NCBI RefSeq assembly: GCF_027307225.1 | Contig: NZ_DAHUXJ010000053.1 | Location: 38,357 to 102,356, forward strand | From: Bradyrhizobium sp. | Lineage (GTDB): Bacteria > Pseudomonadota > Alphaproteobacteria > Rhizobiales > Xanthobacteraceae | Length of the DNA: 64,000 nt | Reading direction: 5' to 3' | In this document: positions 35,292 to 43,975 of the stretch, one piece after another | How the letters are laid out: each line of letters opens with the position of its first letter | Numbering within the stretch: position 1 is the stretch's first letter | The notes under the pieces: model-generated | The model's database searches: none | What the model saw: only the letters and a program-made list of their open reading frames with translations | Told to the model about the DNA's origin: nothing | Translations under genes and position numbers: made by a program

Positions 35292-35870
35292 TTAGCGCCG
35301 GCCGAACGACATCGGCGTGGCGCCGGGCAGCAGCGCGGCGTTCATGTCGGTGGGCTGTTGCGCGAAACTCGCGCCGAACGACAGGCTGAGATTCGAGGTC
35401 GGGCGGAATTCGACCCCGGCATTGACGCGATAGCTGGAGGGCAAGTTGCCGGAAGAGCCCGAGTCGAGCGCGGAAAACGGGCTGCCGATGACGGGGCCAT
35501 TATATCTCAGCGTATCGAGGCCGGCATAGACCGAGACCGGCGCGCTCTTGAAGTTGTAGCCGGCCTGGGTGCCTTCGTAGGTGAAGGAGGAAGCGCTGCC
35601 CAAGGCGCTGACCGCGCTGAAGCTGTTCGGACCAAAGCCGAGGTTGCCGCGCTCGCTGCCGATGAACCAGCCGTTTTCGAAATTATAGCGCGTGGAGAAG
35701 CTGCCGAACGCGTTCACATTCGTATCCGATGTCAGGGCCGACCCGAAGGCGGTGGTCGTGGTCCAATACGGCACGAGATTCGATTGCGCCTGCGCCGCCG
35801 GCGCGCCGAAACAAAGCGCGGCAAACGCGAAGGCCAAAGCGAAAGCTGATCGGCGCGAAATCATGGACAT
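35292..35870 (-). CDS. Small outer-membrane beta-barrel-like exported protein
   Basis: 192 residues. Signal peptide (RRSAFALAFAFAALCFGAPAAQAQ) followed by repeated amphipathic strands rich in Ser, Thr, Asn and aromatics (WTTTTAFGSALTSD, FSTRYNFENGWFIGSERG, SFTYEGTQAGYNFKSAPVSVYAGLDTL, LSLSFGASFAQQ). This is the pattern of small porin-like or opacity-type barrels; no catalytic motif. Start is uncertain: ATG at 35870 or 35864. A hairpin eleven bases past the stop may help end transcription. Confidence 0.68.
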   Translation of the reverse strand: MSMISRRSAFALAFAFAALCFGAPAAQAQSNLVPYWTTTTAFGSALTSDTNVNAFGSFSTRYNFENGWFIGSERGNLGFGPNSFSAVSALGSASSFTYEGTQAGYNFKSAPVSVYAGLDTLRYNGPVIGSPFSALDSGSSGNLPSSYRVNAGVEFRPTSNLSLSFGASFAQQPTDMNAALLPGATPMSFGRR

Positions 35871-36242
35871 CCACACCAATCTACACCGCCGGCCGCGGCC
35901 AAACAACTGGATGCGCATTCACTGCCTCAGTGGCATCCCCGCCGGATCATGTCCTTCTCGCACCAGCGGTCGCAGGTCCTGATGGTGCCGCGCTTCTGGC
36001 AATTCGCAACACATTCCGCGACGGAGCACGCCGGAGCTTCCCGACGGAAAAACGAGAGCCACGCAAAATCAATGGGGCCGCCACCTTTTTTATTGGAAGC
36101 TGCACGTTGTTTCACAAAGACAATCTCGACTTTTGGTAAACCGGATAACCTTCCGAATCGCGCTACGTCTCGCCACCGAATCTGGCGCAATCGTGAAGAG
36201 CAGACGATTTGCATAGTTCCTCCCGTCGTGAGAAAAGAACCC
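35871..36242. other. Non-coding region upstream of the copper cluster
   Basis: 372 bases between the barrel gene and the first gene of the metal cluster. It should contain the promoter of the plus-strand cluster, but I find no clear sigma-F type or Cu-regulator (CueR/CopY) site. ATAACC near 36151 is followed at 16 bases by GTCT rather than CGAA. Confidence 0.45.
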
Positions 36243-36599
36243 ATGCGTCCGCGAAGGATATTTGGCTGGCTGATCGTGCTGACCGTGGCGACGGGGCTTC
36301 TCGCCGCGCCGCTCTCGGTGCCTGCCCTGGCTGCGCTGCACGTGGCGTCGGCCGACGGGATGCGGTCGATGGCTGACATGCCCTGCTGCCCCGATCAGCA
36401 GGACCAGAAAGCCAAAGGCTGTGGGTCCTGTCCGTTCATCGCGCTCTGCATGATGACAATGACCATGCCCGCCCCGGACAGCGTGGGCGTGCTGGTTAGT
36501 CGCAATTTCTCGCGCAGCAAATTCCCTCTGCCGGACGATCTGATGATCGGCGGACTCGGTGAACATCCTCCGGATCAACCACCTCGAACCATCGTCTGA
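36243..36599 (+). CDS. Cys-rich small exported protein at the head of the copper cluster
   Basis: 118 residues. N-terminal signal or anchor helix (IFGWLIVLTVATGLLAAPLSVPALAALHVA), then MADMPCCPDQQDQKAKGCGSCPFIALCMMTMTMP: five cysteines and a run of methionines, a pattern suited to soft-metal binding. Proteins of this make-up (DUF2946-like) accompany copper efflux genes. The ATG is preceded only by a weak AGAAAAGAA; a GTG seven codons upstream is an alternative. It is followed by a hairpin and then the FixH-like gene, all in one direction. Confidence 0.62.
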   Translation: MRPRRIFGWLIVLTVATGLLAAPLSVPALAALHVASADGMRSMADMPCCPDQQDQKAKGCGSCPFIALCMMTMTMPAPDSVGVLVSRNFSRSKFPLPDDLMIGGLGEHPPDQPPRTIV

Positions 36600-36619
36600 C
36601 CGGCGGAGTCGTCCGCCGG
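36600..36619 (+). other. Intercistronic hairpin CCGGCGGA-GTCG-TCCGCCGG
   Basis: A perfect 8-bp stem with a 4-base loop immediately after the stop codon of the Cys-rich gene. No T run follows, so it is more likely an mRNA-stability or processing element than a terminator. Confidence 0.5.
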
Positions 36620-36699
36620 AATGTTGGCGCGCGTCTCTTAGAGGACACGCGCCGCCGTATGTCGCTCCGGCGGCTCATCAGACGTTTCGAGGAAAGATC

Positions 36700-37104
36700 A
36701 TGAAGATTTCCATCGCGCGCGCCGTTGCGGCCGCGCTCATCGGCATATCGCTCGCGGGAGCGCCAAAGTTCGCGTTTGCCGACATCAAGGACTACGAATT
36801 CCAGCTCGTACAGCCGACCGTGCAGTCTGGCGCCGACAAGATCGTCACGGTCCGGCTGGTCAACAAGAAGACGGGCAAGCCGGTGCCGGATGCCGTCATA
36901 TTCGCTTCCCGTCTCGACATGGCGCCGGAGGGCATGCAGGAGATGGTCACGAAGGTGACGCCCATGCCGGGGACCGAGCCGGGCACGTACCGGTTCAAGG
37001 CGACCTTCAGCATGGCCGGTCGCTGGCAGTTGTCGCTCGGCGCCAAGGTGCAAGGCGAGATAGGTACCGTCGAGAACAAGCTCGTTATCACGGCGCAGAA
37101 GTGA
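36700..37104 (+). CDS. FixH/YtkA-like periplasmic protein of the metal-efflux operon
   Basis: 134 residues with a signal peptide (ISIARAVAAALIGISLAGAPKFAFA) and a single Ig-like domain: DYEFQLVQPTVQSGADKIVTVRLVNKKTGKPVPDAVIFASRLDMAPEGMQEM, ending PGTYRFKATFSMAGRWQLSLGAKV. This is the YtkA/FixH_2 fold often encoded beside Cu efflux pumps, where it may act as a periplasmic metallochaperone; the Met-rich MAPEGMQEM loop fits. GAGGAAAG ribosome site. Its stop overlaps the GTG start of cusB (GTGA). Confidence 0.82.
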   Translation: MKISIARAVAAALIGISLAGAPKFAFADIKDYEFQLVQPTVQSGADKIVTVRLVNKKTGKPVPDAVIFASRLDMAPEGMQEMVTKVTPMPGTEPGTYRFKATFSMAGRWQLSLGAKVQGEIGTVENKLVITAQK

Positions 37105-38546
37105 AACGCGCCGTCATCACGGGCACCGTCGCTGCGGTCATCGCGGCGGCGGGAGCCGGCTTTGTCGCGCGTGCGCTCCCGCGAGCGAGGACTTTGTTCA
37201 GTTCTCCAGCGATTTCGTTCGCGGCAGCCGCCGAAGCCGGCGCGACGATTTACTTTCAGGACCCGGACGGAAAGCCGTCTTACTCGCTCACACCGAAGAA
37301 GACGCCGGACGGCCGCGACTGGCGCGGCGTGCCGGCGAGCGCCGATGTGAGTTTCGGCGAACCGGAGAAACCAGCAACCGAAGGCAGGAGTGCCGCGGCG
37401 AAGACGGAACGCAAGATCAGATACTACCGCAACCCCATGGGCCTGCCGGACACCTCGCCGGTGCCAAAGAAGGACTCGATGGGGATGAACTACATCCCGG
37501 TCTACGAAGGTGAGGACAGCGACGACGGATCAGTGAAGCTGTCGCCGGGCAGGATTCAGCGCACTGGCGTGAAATCCGAGCCGGCCGCGCGGCAGCGTAT
37601 CAGGTCAATCATTCGAGCACCCGGGAGCGTGCAGTTGGACGAACGGCGCGTCTCGGTGGTCGCGCTGCGTTTCGAGGGGTTCGTCGAAAGCGTCGCCAAC
37701 GTCACCACCGGCGATCACGTCCACAAGGGGCAGGTGCTGATGAACGTCTACAGTCCGGCGCTTTCCAGTGCTGCGGCCGAATATCTTTCCGCACTCAATG
37801 CAGGCGCCACCGGAAAGGAACTGAAGGGCGCGCGCAGGAGATTGGAAAATCTCGCCACACCGGAGCCGGCGATCAGGGAGCTCGAACGGACGCGCGATAT
37901 CTCGCTCTCGATTCCCTGGCTCGCGCCACAGGACGGTGAGATCCTGGAACGCAACGCGGTGAACGGAATGCGGGCCGGACCGGGCGATGTTCTGTTCAGG
38001 ATCGCCGATCACCAACTCGTCTGGGTCCTCCTCGACGTCGCCGAACGCGACCTCGCGCAGGTAGCTATCGGATCGAAAGTGACCATCAAGCCGCGTGCGC
38101 TGCCTGGCCGCACCTTCACCGGCACGGTGTCTCTGATTTACCCGCATCTGAACGCCCAGACCCGGACCGCGCGCATTCGCATCGAGGTGCCCAATCCTGA
38201 TGAGGCGCTGCGGCCCGAAATGTACGTGGACGCCGAGATCGAAACGGGCACGCCGGACCCCGTCCTGTCGGTGCCCGAAAGCGCCGTGCTCGACAGCGGC
38301 GCGCGTCAAGCCGTCCTGATCGACAAGGGTGAGGGTCGCTTCGAGCCACGCGAGGTCAAGATCGGCCGCCGCGGTGGTGGCTATGTCGAGATTACGCAAG
38401 GCCTCTCCGAAGGCGAGGCCGTCGTGACCTCGGCGAATTTCCTGATCGACGCCGAAAGCAATCTGAAGGCGGCGTTGAAGGGGTTTGCAGAGGCGAACGG
38501 TCCGCAAGCGAATGATCAGGTCGGCGGCACGGAGGCGCGTCCATGA
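37101..38546 (+). CDS. cusB: RND efflux periplasmic adaptor, CusB-like
   Basis: 481 residues. N-terminal membrane anchor, then a heavy-metal-binding segment IRYYRNPMGLPDTSPVPKKDSMGMNYIPVY (about 109-138), preceded by a second similar strip IYFQDPDGKPSYSLTPKKTPDGRDW (about 50-75), so the metal-binding module appears doubled. The adaptor domains follow: barrel-sandwich (VVALRFEGFVESVANVTTGDHVHKGQVLM), alpha-hairpin, and beta-barrel with MYVDAEIETG. It links the CusA pump to an outer-membrane channel. GTG start overlapping the FixH-like gene; its stop overlaps cusA (ATGA). Confidence 0.92.
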   Translation: MKRAVITGTVAAVIAAAGAGFVARALPRARTLFSSPAISFAAAAEAGATIYFQDPDGKPSYSLTPKKTPDGRDWRGVPASADVSFGEPEKPATEGRSAAAKTERKIRYYRNPMGLPDTSPVPKKDSMGMNYIPVYEGEDSDDGSVKLSPGRIQRTGVKSEPAARQRIRSIIRAPGSVQLDERRVSVVALRFEGFVESVANVTTGDHVHKGQVLMNVYSPALSSAAAEYLSALNAGATGKELKGARRRLENLATPEPAIRELERTRDISLSIPWLAPQDGEILERNAVNGMRAGPGDVLFRIADHQLVWVLLDVAERDLAQVAIGSKVTIKPRALPGRTFTGTVSLIYPHLNAQTRTARIRIEVPNPDEALRPEMYVDAEIETGTPDPVLSVPESAVLDSGARQAVLIDKGEGRFEPREVKIGRRGGGYVEITQGLSEGEAVVTSANFLIDAESNLKAALKGFAEANGPQANDQVGGTEARP

Positions 38547-41500
38547 TCGCCCGCCTCATCGCCTGGTCGGCCCGCAACCTGCTCCTGGTGCTGTTCGGCA
38601 CCGGCTTCGCGGCGGCGGCCGGCATCTACGCACTGGTTCATTTGCCGCTCGATGCCATTCCGGATCTCTCCGACACCCAGGTCATCATCTACACGGAATA
38701 TCCCGGCCAGGCGCCGCAGGTGATCGAGGATCAGGTCACGTATCCCCTGACCACGGCAATGCTCACGGTCCCGAAATCGAAAGTGGTGCGCGGCTTCTCG
38801 TTTTTCGGCGTCTCGTTCGTCTATGTAATCTTCGAGGACGGCACCGACATCTATTGGGCGCGCTCGCGCGTGCTCGAATTCCTCAACGCCGCGAGTTCGC
38901 GGTTGCCGGCCGGCGTGACGCCGACGATAGGCCCCGACGCGACCGGCGTCGGATGGGTCTACCAGTATGCGGTGATGTCCAAGGAGCTGAACCTCGCCGA
39001 CACACGAACCATTCAGGACTGGAATCTCAAATTCGCGCTCGCCAAGGCCGAAGGCGTCGCCGAGGTCGCGAGCGTCGGCGGGTTCGTCAAACAATACAAT
39101 GTGATCCTCGACCCACAGCGCATGCGCGATCTCGGGATCACCATGCAGAAGATGCGCGATGCCATCCGCGCCAGCAACGCCGATGTCGGCGGCCGCACGG
39201 TCGAGCTTTCCGAATTCGAGTATGTCATTCGCGGCAAGGGCTACATCAGGAGCATCAACGACCTCGGCAACATCGTCCTGAAAAACGATGGCGGAACGCC
39301 GGTTCTGCTGAAAGACGTCGCCCGCGTCGAGCTCGGTCCGGACGAGCGGCGCGGCATCACCGAGCTCAACGGCGAAGGAGAAGTCGCCAGCGGCATCGTG
39401 TTGCAGCGCTTCGGAATGAACGCACTTGATGTCATCAACAACGTCAAAAAACGATTGAAGGAGATCGCGACCAGCCTGCCGAAGTCGGTGGAGATCGTGC
39501 CGGTCTATGACCGCTCCAGCCTGATCTATGCCGCCATCGATACGCTCAAGCACACGTTGGTCGAGGAGAGCCTCGTGGTCGCTTTGGTCTGCATTCTATT
39601 CCTGCTGCATGTCCGCAGCGCAATGGTCGCGATCCTGATGCTCCCAGTCGGGGTCCTGATGGCGTTCGGAGCGATGAAGCTGCTCGGCATCGGCTCCAAT
39701 ATCATGAGCCTCGGCGGCATCGCGATTGCGATCGGCGCCATGGTGGACGCTGCGATCGTCATGATCGAGAACGCGCACAAGCATATGGAGCGCGCCGAAC
39801 CGGGCCGATCGCGAATTGCGATCCTGATCGATGCGGCCTCGGAGGTCGGGCCGGCGCTGTTCTTCAGCCTGCTGATCATCACCGTCTCGTTCATGCCGAT
39901 CTTCACCCTGGAATCGCAGGAAGGGCGGCTATTCGGTCCGCTTGCCTTTACAAAAACCTTCTCGATGGCGGCGGCCGCGTTGTTGTCGGTCACGCTCGTG
40001 CCGGCGCTGATGGTGATCTTCGTTCGCGGCAGGATCATTCCCGAACACAGGAATCCGATCAATCGGTTCCTGATCTGGATGTATCGGCCGATGATCAGAG
40101 CCGTGCTGCGCGCCAAGACGCTGGTGGTCTTGCTCGCGATGGCCGCGCTCGCCGTGACGATCTGGCCCGCGAAGCAGCTTGGCAGCGAATTCATGCCGAA
40201 CCTGAATGAAGGCACGCTGCTCTATATGCCGACGACCTTGCCGGGCATATCGGTGACGAAGGCGGCCGAGCTGATGCAGACGCAGGACCGGATCATCAAG
40301 TCGTTTCCGGAAGTGGCATCGGTCTTTGGCAAGGCCGGACGGGCCGAGACGGCAACCGATCCGGCGCCCCCCGAGATGTTCGAGACGGTCGTCAACCTCA
40401 AGCCGAAGGAGCAGTGGCGGCCCGGCGTCACCATCGACAGCCTGACCGCCGAGATGGACAAGGCGCTGCAATTCCCCGGCGTCTCCAACGCCTGGACGAT
40501 GCCGATCAAGGCCCGCATCGACATGCTGTCAACCGGCATCCGGACGCCCGTGGGCGTCAAGGTGATCGGCACCGATCTTGCCGAGATCGACAAGCTCGGC
40601 AAGCAGATCGAACAGGTGCTGCGCGCGGTGCCGGGGACTTCGTCCGCCTACGCCGAGCGCACCATCGGCGGTTACTATCTCGAAATCACCCCGGACCGAT
40701 TGGCGCTCGCACGCTACGGGATCATGGTCCAGGACGTGCAGGACGCGATTGCCACAGCCCTCGGAGGACAGACCGTCACGACAACGGTCGAAGGCCGCCA
40801 ACGCTTCACGGTCAATATGCGCTACCCCCGCGACCTCCGGGACAATCCCAGGAAGATCGCAAGCGACATCCTTGTTCCCATGCCGGCGGGAGGCGCGGTG
40901 CCACTGGGAGAGATCGCAACGGTCAAGCTGACGCGCGGGCCGACCACCATTCGGACGGAAGACGGACAGCTCGCGACCTACATCTATGTCGATATCCGCG
41001 ACCGCGATCTCGGCGGCTACGTCGCCGACGCACAGCGCGCGGTCCAGGCCAGCGTCCAGTTCCCGCCCGGTTATTACGTGATCTGGAGCGGGCAGTACGA
41101 ATATCTGGAGCGGGCCGCGGCGCGGCTAAAGATCGTCGTGCCGGCGACGTTGCTCATCATCTTCCTGTTGCTGTTTCTCAACTTCCGCACCGTCACCGAG
41201 ACCCTGATCGTGATGCTGTCGCTGCCGTTCGCGCTGGTCGGCGGCATGTGGCTGATGTGGTGGCTCGGCTTCAACCTTTCGGTCGCGGTCGCGGTTGGCT
41301 TCATCGCGCTGGCCGGCGTCGCCGCCGAAACCGGCGTCGTGATGCTGATCTATCTCAATCACGCGTTGGCCAGGATCAGAGAGAAGCGGGAGGAGGAGGG
41401 TCGGACCTTGAGCCGCGCGGACATCTACGACGCCATCATGGAAGGTGCAGTCGAGCGTGTGCGGCCAAAGATGATGACCGTCGTTGCCATCATGGCCGCG

Positions 41501-41737
41501 CTATTGCCGATCATGTGGAGCACGGGCGCCGGCTCCGAAATCATGCAGCGCATCGCGGTACCGATGATCGGTGGCATGATTTCTTCGACGCTGCTCACCC
41601 TGATCGTGATCCCGGCGATCTTCGGGATCGTCAAAGGCTTCGGGTTGCCAAACCGCGACTTGCCCGAGAGCTGGTCTCCGACAGAACGAGGAGAGACAGC
41701 CAAACGACCGCAGCGGGTTCCCGAGCCCGTCGAGTGA
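38543..41737 (+). CDS. cusA: Copper/silver efflux RND pump CusA
   Basis: 1064 residues, full-length HME-RND pump with twelve helices. The proton-relay helix reads AIGAMVDAAIVMIENAHKH (about 397-415). The three methionines that bind Cu(I)/Ag(I) in E. coli CusA (M573, M623, M672) align with M562 (LLYMPTT), M612 (PPEMFETV) and M661 (RIDMLSTG), with the same 50 and 49 residue spacing. This points to monovalent copper or silver rather than the Co/Zn/Cd (CzcA) group. Coupled to cusB by ATGA. No outer-membrane CusC/TolC gene is in the cluster, so the channel must come from elsewhere. Confidence 0.95.
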   Translation: MIARLIAWSARNLLLVLFGTGFAAAAGIYALVHLPLDAIPDLSDTQVIIYTEYPGQAPQVIEDQVTYPLTTAMLTVPKSKVVRGFSFFGVSFVYVIFEDGTDIYWARSRVLEFLNAASSRLPAGVTPTIGPDATGVGWVYQYAVMSKELNLADTRTIQDWNLKFALAKAEGVAEVASVGGFVKQYNVILDPQRMRDLGITMQKMRDAIRASNADVGGRTVELSEFEYVIRGKGYIRSINDLGNIVLKNDGGTPVLLKDVARVELGPDERRGITELNGEGEVASGIVLQRFGMNALDVINNVKKRLKEIATSLPKSVEIVPVYDRSSLIYAAIDTLKHTLVEESLVVALVCILFLLHVRSAMVAILMLPVGVLMAFGAMKLLGIGSNIMSLGGIAIAIGAMVDAAIVMIENAHKHMERAEPGRSRIAILIDAASEVGPALFFSLLIITVSFMPIFTLESQEGRLFGPLAFTKTFSMAAAALLSVTLVPALMVIFVRGRIIPEHRNPINRFLIWMYRPMIRAVLRAKTLVVLLAMAALAVTIWPAKQLGSEFMPNLNEGTLLYMPTTLPGISVTKAAELMQTQDRIIKSFPEVASVFGKAGRAETATDPAPPEMFETVVNLKPKEQWRPGVTIDSLTAEMDKALQFPGVSNAWTMPIKARIDMLSTGIRTPVGVKVIGTDLAEIDKLGKQIEQVLRAVPGTSSAYAERTIGGYYLEITPDRLALARYGIMVQDVQDAIATALGGQTVTTTVEGRQRFTVNMRYPRDLRDNPRKIASDILVPMPAGGAVPLGEIATVKLTRGPTTIRTEDGQLATYIYVDIRDRDLGGYVADAQRAVQASVQFPPGYYVIWSGQYEYLERAAARLKIVVPATLLIIFLLLFLNFRTVTETLIVMLSLPFALVGGMWLMWWLGFNLSVAVAVGFIALAGVAAETGVVMLIYLNHALARIREKREEEGRTLSRADIYDAIMEGAVERVRPKMMTVVAIMAALLPIMWSTGAGSEIMQRIAVPMIGGMISSTLLTLIVIPAIFGIVKGFGLPNRDLPESWSPTERGETAKRPQRVPEPVE

Positions 41738-41828
41738 GATGAGATTGCCGTTTCAGCGAGCGATGCCGCACCGACTAACGACGGACCGCGCCAAAAGCTG
41801 TATCATTTTGGTGCCTCTCACCGCCTCT

Positions 41829-41854
41829 GTAACCAAAGCGGCGGCGATAGCGAA
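41829..41854 (+). promoter_or_regulatory. Sigma-F (ECF)-type promoter of the sigF-nrsF operon
   Basis: GTAACC at 41829-41834, exactly 16 bases, then CGAA at 41851-41854. This equals the consensus I recall for the Caulobacter sigma-F regulon. Transcription would start about 41861, giving a leader of only about eleven bases before the ATG at 41872. The sigma factor thus probably drives its own synthesis. Confidence 0.72.
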
Positions 41855-41871
41855 CTGTCAGATGTGCAAGC

Positions 41872-42429
41872 ATGTCGACCGACGAGATCGAGCTTAAGGC
41901 CTTGATGCTTGCAAGCCTTGACGGCGATGCGGCCGCTCATCGGGTGTTGCTTGGTCGATTGAGCAATCGTTTGCGCGCCTATTTCAAGGGCAAGTTGACG
42001 AGAATTGGCAAAGCTGCCGCAGACGCGGAAGATCTGGTTCAGGAGGCGGTATTGGCCATCCACCTCAAGCGAGATACGTACGATACCCACGAGCCTCTGA
42101 CGCCCTGGGTGCATGCAATCGCCCGCTACAAGCTGATCGATTTTCTGCGCCGAACCAGGGCATTGCGCGCGGATGTCCCGATCGGCGAAGCCGATGAGGT
42201 CATGGCGCATGACGATCGCGAAGCGGCAGAGAGCAGCTACGACCTCAGGCGCCTGATGGATCGGCTCTCGAAGAACATGCGATGTGCCATTATGGCCGTC
42301 AAGCTGGACGGATTGAGCACAGCCGAAGCAGCGAGGAGGTGTGGGCTTTCGGAATCGGGCGTAAAAGTAAACGTCCATCGCGGGCTCAGAACGCTCGCCG
42401 CCTTGATCGCGCAGGGAACTGCGCCATGA
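41872..42429 (+). CDS. sigF: ECF sigma factor, SigF/ECF16-like
   Basis: 185 residues. Sigma region 2 (LLGRLSNRLRAYFKGKLTRIGKAAADAEDLVQEAVLAIHLKRDTYD with TPWVHAIARYKLIDFLRR) and region 4 (LMDRLSKNMRCAIMAVKLDGLSTAEAARRCGLSESGVKVNVHRGLRTL) are complete. The partner encoded next is an NrsF-type membrane anti-sigma factor, which assigns it to the Caulobacter SigF group that answers heavy metals and oxidants. A GTAACC-N16-CGAA promoter lies 18 bases upstream. Overlaps the anti-sigma gene by ATGA. Confidence 0.9.
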   Translation: MSTDEIELKALMLASLDGDAAAHRVLLGRLSNRLRAYFKGKLTRIGKAAADAEDLVQEAVLAIHLKRDTYDTHEPLTPWVHAIARYKLIDFLRRTRALRADVPIGEADEVMAHDDREAAESSYDLRRLMDRLSKNMRCAIMAVKLDGLSTAEAARRCGLSESGVKVNVHRGLRTLAALIAQGTAP

Positions 42430-43067
42430 GAACCGACGATCTCGTTGAGTTTCTGAGCAGGAATCTTGAGCCAGTTGATCGCGGTGCCATCTTGCGCACT
42501 TTTTGCGTGGCGGTTGCCGCAGGAATAGCTGCGGCGCTCGGCGTCGCGTTTTTTGGCTTGGGTGTCCGACCCGACTTCACGACAACACACGCGTTGATAT
42601 TTCTTGCGCTTAAGCTCGCTTTTGCGATTGGAATCGTAGGGTTGGCGATCGTTTACCTGACGAGGCTGATGCGCCCCGGCGGAGAACGTAGAATCTCGCC
42701 GTTTCTCATCATGGCGCCGTTCCTGGCCATCGTGCTTCTCGCGGCAATCAGCCTCGGTTCAGCTCCCCGCACACATTGGGACAGGATGATCGTAGGAGAT
42801 GAATGGCTGGAATGCCTGCTCTCCATCCCCATCATCGCCATCGTTCCGTTCGCCGCTTCGATTTGGGCGGTGCGAAAAGGTGCACCTACGGACCTTGTGC
42901 GCGCAGGCGCTTTGGCCGGTCTCATTGCCGGAGGGATCAGCGCAATCGGCTATGCACTGCATTGCACGGACGATTCGCTGCCCTTTGTCGCGGTCTGGTA
43001 CGGCGGAACCATCGCGCTCTGCACGCTCGCGGGCGCGGTATTGGGGCCGCGGCTGTTGCGCTGGTGA
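42426..43067 (+). CDS. nrsF: Membrane anti-sigma factor, NrsF/DUF1109 family
   Basis: 213 residues with six membrane helices. Two cysteines sit at C130 (EWLECLLSIP) and C180 (YALHCTDDSLPFVAVWYG); they match in place and context the pair (C131, C181) reported as essential for sensing in Caulobacter NrsF. The cytoplasmic N-terminus would hold the sigma factor until the periplasmic-facing or membrane cysteines react with metal or oxidant. Translated by coupling with sigF. Confidence 0.9.
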   Translation: MRTDDLVEFLSRNLEPVDRGAILRTFCVAVAAGIAAALGVAFFGLGVRPDFTTTHALIFLALKLAFAIGIVGLAIVYLTRLMRPGGERRISPFLIMAPFLAIVLLAAISLGSAPRTHWDRMIVGDEWLECLLSIPIIAIVPFAASIWAVRKGAPTDLVRAGALAGLIAGGISAIGYALHCTDDSLPFVAVWYGGTIALCTLAGAVLGPRLLRW

Positions 43068-43083
43068 ACGGCGCGCAAAGTCA

Positions 43084-43129
43084 TCTCACGTCGACGTGAG
43101 ACTGTAACTGACGGAAAATCCGCTCCGAA
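43084..43129 (+). promoter_or_regulatory. 18-bp palindrome followed by a second sigma-F-type promoter
   Basis: TCTCACGTCGACGTGAGA (43084-43101) is a perfect dyad just after nrsF. GTAACT at 43104-43109, 16 bases, then CGAA at 43126-43129 repeats the sigF promoter design with one change in the -35. The start would be about 43136, 43 bases before the next gene. The palindrome may be a terminator stem of sigF-nrsF or an operator over the promoter. Confidence 0.7.
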
Positions 43130-43178
43130 CTCACTGTTAGAAGCGCACATCACGGCGCTTCCAACACGGAGCCGGAAC

Positions 43179-43439
43179 ATGCAAGCCAAACACCTTCTCA
43201 CAATGTCGCTCTTGGTGCCGCTGATGGCAGCCTCGCCGACAGCGCAGGCGGGCTCGACGATCTCCGACAGGAATTACTGGCCTAACCAGGCCAAGCAGAG
43301 TGCGCCGCACCGGGCCAACCTGCGCCCCCACGTCAACTCCGCCTTCGCCTACGATCGGTCAGCGCCAGCTCCGCCGCCCGCGATCGTCAATGGCGAAGGA
43401 GCGGGCTGGCGTTATCACGGCGGTCCAAAGGGGCGCTAG
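43179..43439 (+). CDS. Small exported protein, putative sigma-F regulon member
   Basis: 86 residues. Signal peptide (HLLTMSLLVPLMAASPTAQA) and a short polar mature part of about 62 residues with SDRNYWPNQAKQSAPHRANLRPHVNSAFAYD and a Pro-rich middle. No cysteines. GGAG precedes the ATG at seven bases. The GTAACT-N16-CGAA promoter 50 bases upstream implies control by the neighbouring sigma factor. Function unknown; periplasmic. Confidence 0.7.
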   Translation: MQAKHLLTMSLLVPLMAASPTAQAGSTISDRNYWPNQAKQSAPHRANLRPHVNSAFAYDRSAPAPPPAIVNGEGAGWRYHGGPKGR

Positions 43440-43513
43440 TACCAAGGGTTGCCGATGATCATCGAGAGAGTTCGCAACCCTCAGAATCGGCTCAACGGAA
43501 AAGGAGCGTTGCA

Positions 43514-43777
43514 ATGCTATTCGATCCTCACAGCATGGCTAACAATGGAAACTCACCGATTGCGACTATAGGAAATTATGTCGCGCGCTATCGGATGGCG
43601 CTGTATGTCGCCTTTGCGGCGGCCACTTCCCTGGGCGTTGTCTGGAACTGGAATTGGCTGACGGGCGCCGAAGTATTTCGCATCCTGGCAGCGCTGCCCT
43701 GCAGTTTCATGATGCTGATGTGCTTGAAACGCGCGGGTTGCATATCCGCGCCCGAGGAACCAGTCAACCGGCGGTGA
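43514..43777 (+). CDS. Small membrane protein of the metal cluster
   Basis: 87 residues. Two likely membrane helices: MALYVAFAAATSLGVVWNWNWL and IFRILAALPCSFMMLMCLKRAG region (FRILAALPCSFMMLMCL), the second carrying two Cys and three Met close together. AAGGAG site before the ATG. It resembles small Cu- or Hg-associated membrane proteins only in composition; I do not recognise a family. A pair of palindromic repeats follows. Confidence 0.62.
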   Translation: MLFDPHSMANNGNSPIATIGNYVARYRMALYVAFAAATSLGVVWNWNWLTGAEVFRILAALPCSFMMLMCLKRAGCISAPEEPVNRR

Positions 43778-43789
43778 TTTGTTCCGCGG

Positions 43790-43958
43790 CTAGTGATCCG
43801 ATTCTAACGTTCGCATCCCTTCTCAGCGCCACTTTTGCGAATGTTAGAATCACAGGACCACCAGCAAATATATGTTTTTTAGTGGAGTTTAGGATTTGAC
43901 ATTCGCCTTTTCCGAACTCGCGGCTAGGTGGGTAGCGGGTGTCAAATCACTCCACTAG
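43790..43958. repeat. Paired palindromic elements (REPIN-like), copy 3
   Basis: Element 1 (43790-43864) starts CTAGTGATCC, arms GATTCTAACGTTCGCA and TGCGAATGTTAGAATC. Element 2 (43880-43958) starts TAGTGGAGT, arms GGATTTGACATTCG and a diverged TGTCAAATCACTCC, and ends CACTAG. The spacer is 15 bases. Stems differ from other copies, yet base pairing within each element is kept. Confidence 0.8.
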
Positions 43959-43975
43959 CAACTTGAGGTGAAGCC

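Noticed and set aside
36145..36180. Possible third sigma-F promoter before the copper cluster
   Set aside because: ATAACC is seen but CGAA is not at 16 bases; nearest CGAA gives the wrong spacing.
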